DNA of 64,000 nt, from the NCBI GenBank assembly GCA_965644295.1, contig CBFFRP010000096.1, forward strand, positions 81,344 to 145,343, written 5' to 3'. Under the pieces are notes generated by a model. That model did not search any database and was not told the DNA's origin. It worked only from the letters and a program-made list of their open reading frames with translations. A program made the translations under genes and the position numbers. The stretch's first letter is position 1. Each line of letters opens with the position of its first letter. This DNA is from Paraphysomonas bandaiensis. Taxonomy: Eukaryota; Chrysophyceae. Below, piece after piece: positions 59,018 through 64,000 of the stretch.

Positions 59018-59646
59018 GTATTTAATATTATCTTATCTATACACTGCTATCTATAGAGAGATATGGATGTATACTGCTGTGTATACTGCGCTGTATGCTG
59101 CTGTGTATAGTGCTGATGTCTAGATGTGGCTCCTGGAGATAGTTATACACTTCACAAGGAAAATGCGAGAAATATCCTACAGGATAATACCCTCATATCC
59201 CTGTACACTACACTGCTGCTGGTACACACGAAGTCTAGAAGTGGTATCGGCATCCTTTGTATATTTTTGTTCAAAGATGCCTCTAATATTGAGACAACAA
59301 TTATCTGTATACCAGCCGTAGTTGTATTGAAGTAATATAGAGGATATTAGCTTCTATTTATTTCCGAAAAATATGATGCGATACATGGTCAGTCACTACA
59401 TACAGCAGGACCAGACATTGATATCCCATATATGGGATATTATTTTTCGGGGAAATATATTTATGGCCAAATGGGTGAGTGGGAGAGTGGCTGTGAATGG
59501 CGGTGAGTGGGGTGCTTGTTGTTCTATATATAGAATGATCCACACACCTTCATAGTACACGACTCGACATACATATCCAGGCAGTGATCTCGATTGGATT
59601 ATACTAACATCTCTACATATTGAAAGTCTTCATATCTATCATTGTG
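59018..59646. other. Divergent intergenic region
   Basis: Shared 5' region of the RNA repair gene (-) and the ABCG gene (+). A TA tract (59524-59531) lies ~115 bp before the ABCG start. No gene seen. Confidence 0.45.
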
Positions 59647-61709
59647 ATGTCATCTTCATCTGGACTTGTGGAGTATAATCACTTAACATCTGAAGGAGAT
59701 GTAGAGCTTGGCATATCAAACGGGAACGACGACGAGGCTAATCTACAGGCTCCTGGATCAATGAATGGAGCCAATAATAAAAGCTTAAGATTCTCTGGAG
59801 GGGGAATGAAAGAAGCTGTACTTGCATGGAATAAACTTGAGAAGTTTGTGGATAGTGATGGTGCTAAAGGTGATAAGAAGCAAATATTGTTTGGTGTGAG
59901 TGGGATAGCTCGACCAGGTGAAATGATTGCCTTAATGGGTCCAAGTGGAAGTGGGTAAGATAGAAGTTATATATGTTTATATTCTATTTTAATTTTATAT
60001 TAGAAAAACAACATTGCTGAATGTTCTTGGCGGTCGAGGACGGGCGAACCTCAAGGGTACAGTGTACATTAACAACGAGCCATTTAAAAAGTCGATGAGA
60101 AGAAATGTAGCATATGTGTTACAAGAGGACATTTTCTATACTGAGCTTACTGTTCGGCAGCAACTAACTATTACATCTCATCTCCGCCTACCTGACTCTG
60201 TTTCAAGAGAGGAAAAGCGTGAAACAGTTGAACATGTCATCAAAACCCTACGCATCGAGAAGTGTGCGGACACAAGCATCCTCTTAATATCTGGAGGAGA
60301 GAAGAAGAGGTGTAATATTGGTACGGAATTGCTTACTAACCCCAGTATCCTTCTGTTGGACGAGCCAACTTCGGGGCTCGACAGCACTGCTGCGCACTCG
60401 CTTATAGATACCATGCGCTTCATGGCATCTGAGCGGATGACTATCATATCTTCCATCCATCAGCCTTCTTCCAAGGTGTTTTATGCATTCACCAAGTTAA
60501 TTTTGCTTGCTGATGGGCATGTAGTATATAACGGCCCACCCACCAAGTGCTTGGCACATCTAGCAACACTCCAGCTTGTTCCTCCTGCAGAGTACAACCC
60601 GGCTGATTATGTTATGGATCTAGTGAATGACACAGAGTCTGTGGAGGGGACCAAATCTGTTCGCACTCGCATGATAGAGGGATGGGACGCTACTGCGACT
60701 GAGCAAGAGGTTGAGACCAGTTTGGGTGGGTCACACGTGGATGCAGGAGATGGTGATGATAGCGATGACGGTGACGGAATGGGCAGTACAACGAAGTACC
60801 CATCCAGTTATGCCACGCAGTTCATAACCCTTTTCGGTCGGGCTCTTGTAGTATCAAAACAAAAGTCGATGACTAATTTGCAAATTTACCAGACTATTGG
60901 TCTTGCCTTAATATGTGGCTTCTGTTGGTTTGACATGGACTACAGTGAAAAACGTGTTGACGATCGCACTGGTTTCATATTTTTCTTCATGACTTTCTGG
61001 TTTTTCATGACCCTATTCCAAGGAATGATGCAATTTCTTCCAGAGCGTACAATTATTCTCAAAGAGCGGGCTGCAGGATCTTATCGACTGTCAGCGTATT
61101 ACCTGTCTAAGTCCATGTCTGAGCTTCCTGTACGACTTTTTCTACCGTTCGTCTTCTTGCTGATATCATTCCCAATGGCCTCTCTCTCTCCCTCAATAGT
61201 GGTCTTTATTCAGGTAGTTGGTGTGCAGCTTCTGGCAGCTCTAGCCGGGGAGTCGATTGGTGTGTTCGTTGGGACCACTACTCTGGACTATGGTATGTGA
61301 ACATTGTTGTGGATTAATATCTCTGTTAATATTAATTGTCATTGTAGAGAAAGCGATGGTGACTGCCACTCTTACCTCTATGGCCCTCATGCTTACTGGT
61401 GGATACTTCGTTCAGAATCTGGAGGAATTTGTAAAGTGGGTACGCTACTTTTCACCATTCTCGTACAGTTATAATGCCTGTCTTCGACTGGTATTTGATC
61501 GTGACATCCCCTGTGATGATGGCTCTGTGTTTGCTGAATGCGCTGTCCCTGGAGTTAAGTCAGTTCACCCATCGGTTGTATTTGACTATGTGGGACAAGA
61601 GAATAGCGTTTCCTATAATGTTGGGCTATTGGTAGTATTCATTGTGTTCTTTCGTATTGCGGCCTACCTTACTCTTAGATTTGTCCCGCACAACAACGGG
61701 AGGAAGTAG
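59647..61709 (+). CDS. ABC transporter, subfamily G (White-type half transporter)
   Basis: Three exons (59647-59954, 60004-61292, 61348-61709) give 652 aa, the usual ABCG half-transporter length. The first ATG in frame is used (MSSSSGLVEYNH). The nucleotide-binding domain is N-terminal: Walker A GPSGSGKTTLLN (split by intron 1), Q-loop VLQEDIFYTELTV, signature ISGGEKKRCNIG, Walker B ILLLDEPTSGLDS, and H-loop SSIHQPSS. An acidic linker (~residues 335-365) leads to a C-terminal membrane domain with about six helices, for example LALICGFCWF, FFFMTFWFFMTLFQGM and VGVQLLAALAGESIGVFVG. The extracellular loop before the last helix has Cys residues in DIPCDDGSVFAECAVPG. ABCG half transporters dimerise and export lipids, sterols or drugs using ATP. 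All catalytic motifs are intact. The substrate is unknown. Confidence 0.95.
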
Positions 61710-62559
61710 AGTAGTGTGACGTTTATTATTGCCTTCGTCAGTTGAGCACATGCCCTTACACAATGCAGTATTCAATATATAGTATTGTCCATAGTGCCAT
61801 CAGAATCAGCCAATTTGAGGAATCCTCAATTTCTCCCCCTTGCTTATTCTAGATAGGGCACCATTTAATAATATCCATCATTGCAAATTGCACTTACTCT
61901 TTGAATTCGAATACGCAGGTTGGATGTATATAGCTAATAATAATCGTAGTAATCGAAGCAAGTAAGAATCAGAACTAATGTAGCATTGAAATTTAACTAA
62001 CTAGTGCTTGACTCTGATATCTAATATGTAGAGTAGTGATCCCCCGAGCAAAATATGTCGGTGTAGAGTAAACAGTAATCTAGGGGAGAAATATATGTGT
62101 GGGTCCGAATAGACAATAGACCCAGCATGTACCACAACGTCGTGCTAAGAGGCCTGCCATAATTAAAGACGCATATCGAATATAAAAGATAGAGAGCCAA
62201 AGTATCTGTTGTGCCCAAGATTGTGGAGGGGTCCTATTCTAAGATTCTAAGGGCCTTAACAGAAGTTGATATTATTTGCTAAGGTTTACTATTCTCAAAT
62301 GATAAGATGAAATTATAAACATTACATGATAAAGAACCTAAGTTGTGTTCGATGTGTTCAACACCATTCATTTACTACTATAGTGTACAAACCACACACT
62401 CAGTGATCGTATCCTGTATAGTCACCCACTTCTGCTTCAGTTTCATACTACACAATATAATGTACTAATTACATATATATCTTTCGATCCTTGCATCCCA
62501 CACAATACTGCACTCAATTGCAAGTATATAGAATCTTCAGATCTCAACAGGCCTCTTCC
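61710..62559. other. Intergenic, 3' flank of the ABCG gene
   Basis: Ordinary AT-rich sequence with no gene. Composition becomes markedly more AT-rich to the right of about 62760. Confidence 0.5.
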
Positions 62560-63305
62560 GTGTTTATGTTTTGCGATATGTCGCGAAAAGCAGCCTCGGT
62601 TCTTTCTTCAAATTAGTGACTACAAGAATAAAAATTGTTGAGGCTAAAAAACGAAGGGAGGGGGACAAGGGCAAGCCTTTTTCTACCCCACATGCCCCTC
62701 AAGGGGCCTCTTCTCTTCGAGTGTTTCCAATTACAACCTTCGGTTGTAATTCCTTCTCTTTGTGAGTTTAACTTATAACTTATTATTAATAAGTTATAAT
62801 TACTTTATATATTATTTATATTCTTAAATAAAATTAATTACTTTATATATTATTTATAATGTTTATAATAAAAAGTAATATAGATAACAAAGTAGATTTA
62901 ATAAGTAGATTTAATAGTAGATATAGGGGGAGGGAAAAATTAAAATGAAAAATAATTTAAATTTGTAAGGTTTGTAAAACCCCGGGATTCTACCATAAAA
63001 ACTACTTATTAAATCTACTTTGTTATCTATATGACTTTTTTATAATAATGTATAATGGCAATGCTTAAAGCTCTGGAATGTAGTTGTAGTGATATAATGG
63101 CGAAGCTTTAAGCAAAAACTCATAAAACCTTGAATTCTAATTTAAATATAGAATATAATAATGTAATGCTATATTATATATAGATGTCAATTTATACAAA
63201 GCCCAAAACAAGCAATAATGCCATTTTCAATGCAGAAAATCATAAACAGATTGAAAATATATATAAAATGGTTTAAAAAGAAATTATTATATATATATTA
63301 TTACT
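62560..63305. other. AT-rich island with hairpins and inverted repeats
   Basis: Contains compact hairpins at 62688-62705 (gcccctcaaggggc), 62730-62750 (ttacaaccttcggttgtaa, with a TTCG loop) and 62770-62798 (ttataacttatta...taataagttataa). It also has a duplicated attactttatatattattta and a ~38-bp inverted repeat. Such hairpins between AT-rich stretches are common in organellar and some viral DNA. No protein gene is called, although a short frame exists at 62571-62765. Confidence 0.6.
62871..63040. repeat. ~38-bp inverted repeat flanking a 90-bp spacer
   Basis: The left arm 62871-62909 (aaaagtaatatagataacaa...) matches the reverse complement of 63002-63040 (...ttgttatctatatgactttt) with one or two differences. 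The arms enclose a ggggagggaaaaatt stretch. Confidence 0.8.
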
Positions 63306-63827
63306 ATGATTGAAGAATGGAAAGTGATTGATGGATACAACAATAACTATAGTGTATCAAACAAAGGAAATGTAAAGAATAACAATACGGAAAGAATATT
63401 AAAGCAAACTATAAATAGAGATGGTTACCATAGACTCAGTCTTTATGTTGATAGAAAGCAAAAAACAGTTGAGATTCATCGATTAGTTGCAATAGCGTTT
63501 ATACCAAATCCAGAAAATAAGCCTTGTGTAGATCATATAAATAATAACACATTAGACAACAATGTTAATAATTTGAGATGGGCAACCGCAAAAGAGAATC
63601 AATATAACCAAAAATTAAGCAAAGCAAACAAATGTGGAGTAAAAGGCGTATGTTATAACAAAAGAGATAAGAAATGGCGAGCGTCAATAACAGTAGATGG
63701 AATTAAAATCCACATTGGAAGCTTCGACACAATGGAAGAAGCAAAACAAGCAAGAATAAAAAGAGCGAATAAAGCATTCGGAGTCTTCATAAATGCCTGT
63801 GAAAAAGAAGAAGAACCCCTTACATAA
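63306..63827 (+). CDS. NUMOD4-HNH homing endonuclease with C-terminal AP2-like domain
   Basis: Intronless, 173 aa. Residues 1-~45 match the NUMOD4 DNA-binding module (EEWKVIDGYNNNYSVSNKGN). Residues ~50-105 are an HNH nuclease (VEIHRLVAIAFIPNPENKP, CVDHINNNTLDNNVNNLRWA) with the His-Asn-His-type metal site. Residues ~112-165 resemble an AP2-type DNA-binding domain (GVCYNKRDKKWRASITVDG, then IHIGSFDTMEEAKQARIKRA). Genes of this architecture are selfish elements found in phages, large DNA viruses and some organelles; they cut DNA to spread themselves. Codon use is extremely A-rich (AAA, AAT, ATA), unlike the other genes here. The setting (AT-rich island with hairpins) suggests inserted DNA from an organelle or a large virus, or a different replicon joined by misassembly. 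The frame is intact. Confidence 0.9.
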   Translation: MIEEWKVIDGYNNNYSVSNKGNVKNNNTERILKQTINRDGYHRLSLYVDRKQKTVEIHRLVAIAFIPNPENKPCVDHINNNTLDNNVNNLRWATAKENQYNQKLSKANKCGVKGVCYNKRDKKWRASITVDGIKIHIGSFDTMEEAKQARIKRANKAFGVFINACEKEEEPLT

Positions 63828-64000
63828 CAATAACAATGAATATAACGAATACGATACATACAACCAAACAAAGACAACATACCTGAAATGCACTCATAAT
63901 GACATCATCATATTTCCTTTATTATATCACAATGATATATACACAATGACAATGAATATATATATATGCATATATATTCTCGTAGACAAACAAACAACAT
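63828..64000. other. 3' flank of the HNH gene, window end
   Basis: AT-rich sequence continuing past the window edge. Nothing recognised. Confidence 0.5.

Noticed and set aside
17-63893. CRISPR arrays, operons, ribosome-binding sites
   Set aside because: The window is eukaryotic nuclear DNA. No direct-repeat/spacer arrays or bacterial gene arrangements were seen, and the tandem repeats found are microsatellites or coding repeats.

Overview
The window is nuclear DNA of a microbial eukaryote (protist). Genes carry many very short GT-AG introns (about 41-70 nt, one GC-AG), intergenic spaces are AT-rich with simple repeats, and both strands are used. Several genes fit a flagellated or secretory cell: a phosphagen kinase with tandem domains, a large IQ-motif protein, a long coiled-coil protein, HID1, a p24 cargo receptor and an ABCG transporter. 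I cannot name the lineage from sequence alone. A chromist or other free-living flagellate is a guess.

Layout from left to right: a secreted prolyl-4-hydroxylase-like dioxygenase (968-1901, +); HID1 (3785-6999, +, 16 exons); a tiny mitochondrial membrane protein (7643-8022, -); an (ATGT)n array; a LicD-like gene with an apparent frameshift (8510-9461, +); a truncated non-LTR retrotransposon between two copies of a ~530-bp direct repeat (10762-13385); eIF3b (13612-15947, -); a coiled-coil gene (18089-20010, -); a FolD-like domain fused to five nearly identical phosphagen kinase domains (20613-27675, +); a broken Copia element ending in a palindrome (27956-31213, mainly -); tRNA-guanine transglycosylase (32287-33801, +); NOL12/Rrp17 (34461-35090, -); a POLQ/HELQ-type helicase (35542-39795, +); a p24/TMED gene (40509-41394, -); a second ATGT-type array; an F-box/CDK-like pseudokinase/cyclin fusion (42258-45150, +); a repeat-rich gap (45151-47912); a 1,815-aa IQ/WW-like/B-box protein (47913-53938, -); an HD phosphohydrolase/polynucleotide kinase/RNA ligase fusion (55293-59017, -); an ABCG half-transporter (59647-61709, +); and a very AT-rich island with hairpins and a NUMOD4-HNH-AP2-like homing endonuclease (about 62560-64000).

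The most striking theme is domain fusion. Three neighbouring loci join activities that are usually separate proteins. One joins a cyclin, its CDK-like partner and an F-box. One joins 3'-end healing, 5'-end phosphorylation and RNA sealing. One joins a degenerate folate-enzyme domain to five phosphagen kinases. In each case I followed the reading frame through the predicted splice sites and found no stop. Exon boundaries are my own reading of GT/AG sites and frame continuity and have no transcript support.

Mobile DNA is concentrated in 10.2-13.4, 28-31.2 and 45.7-47.3 kb. It includes one unusual arrangement in which a 5'-truncated non-LTR element lies between ~530-bp direct copies of its flank.
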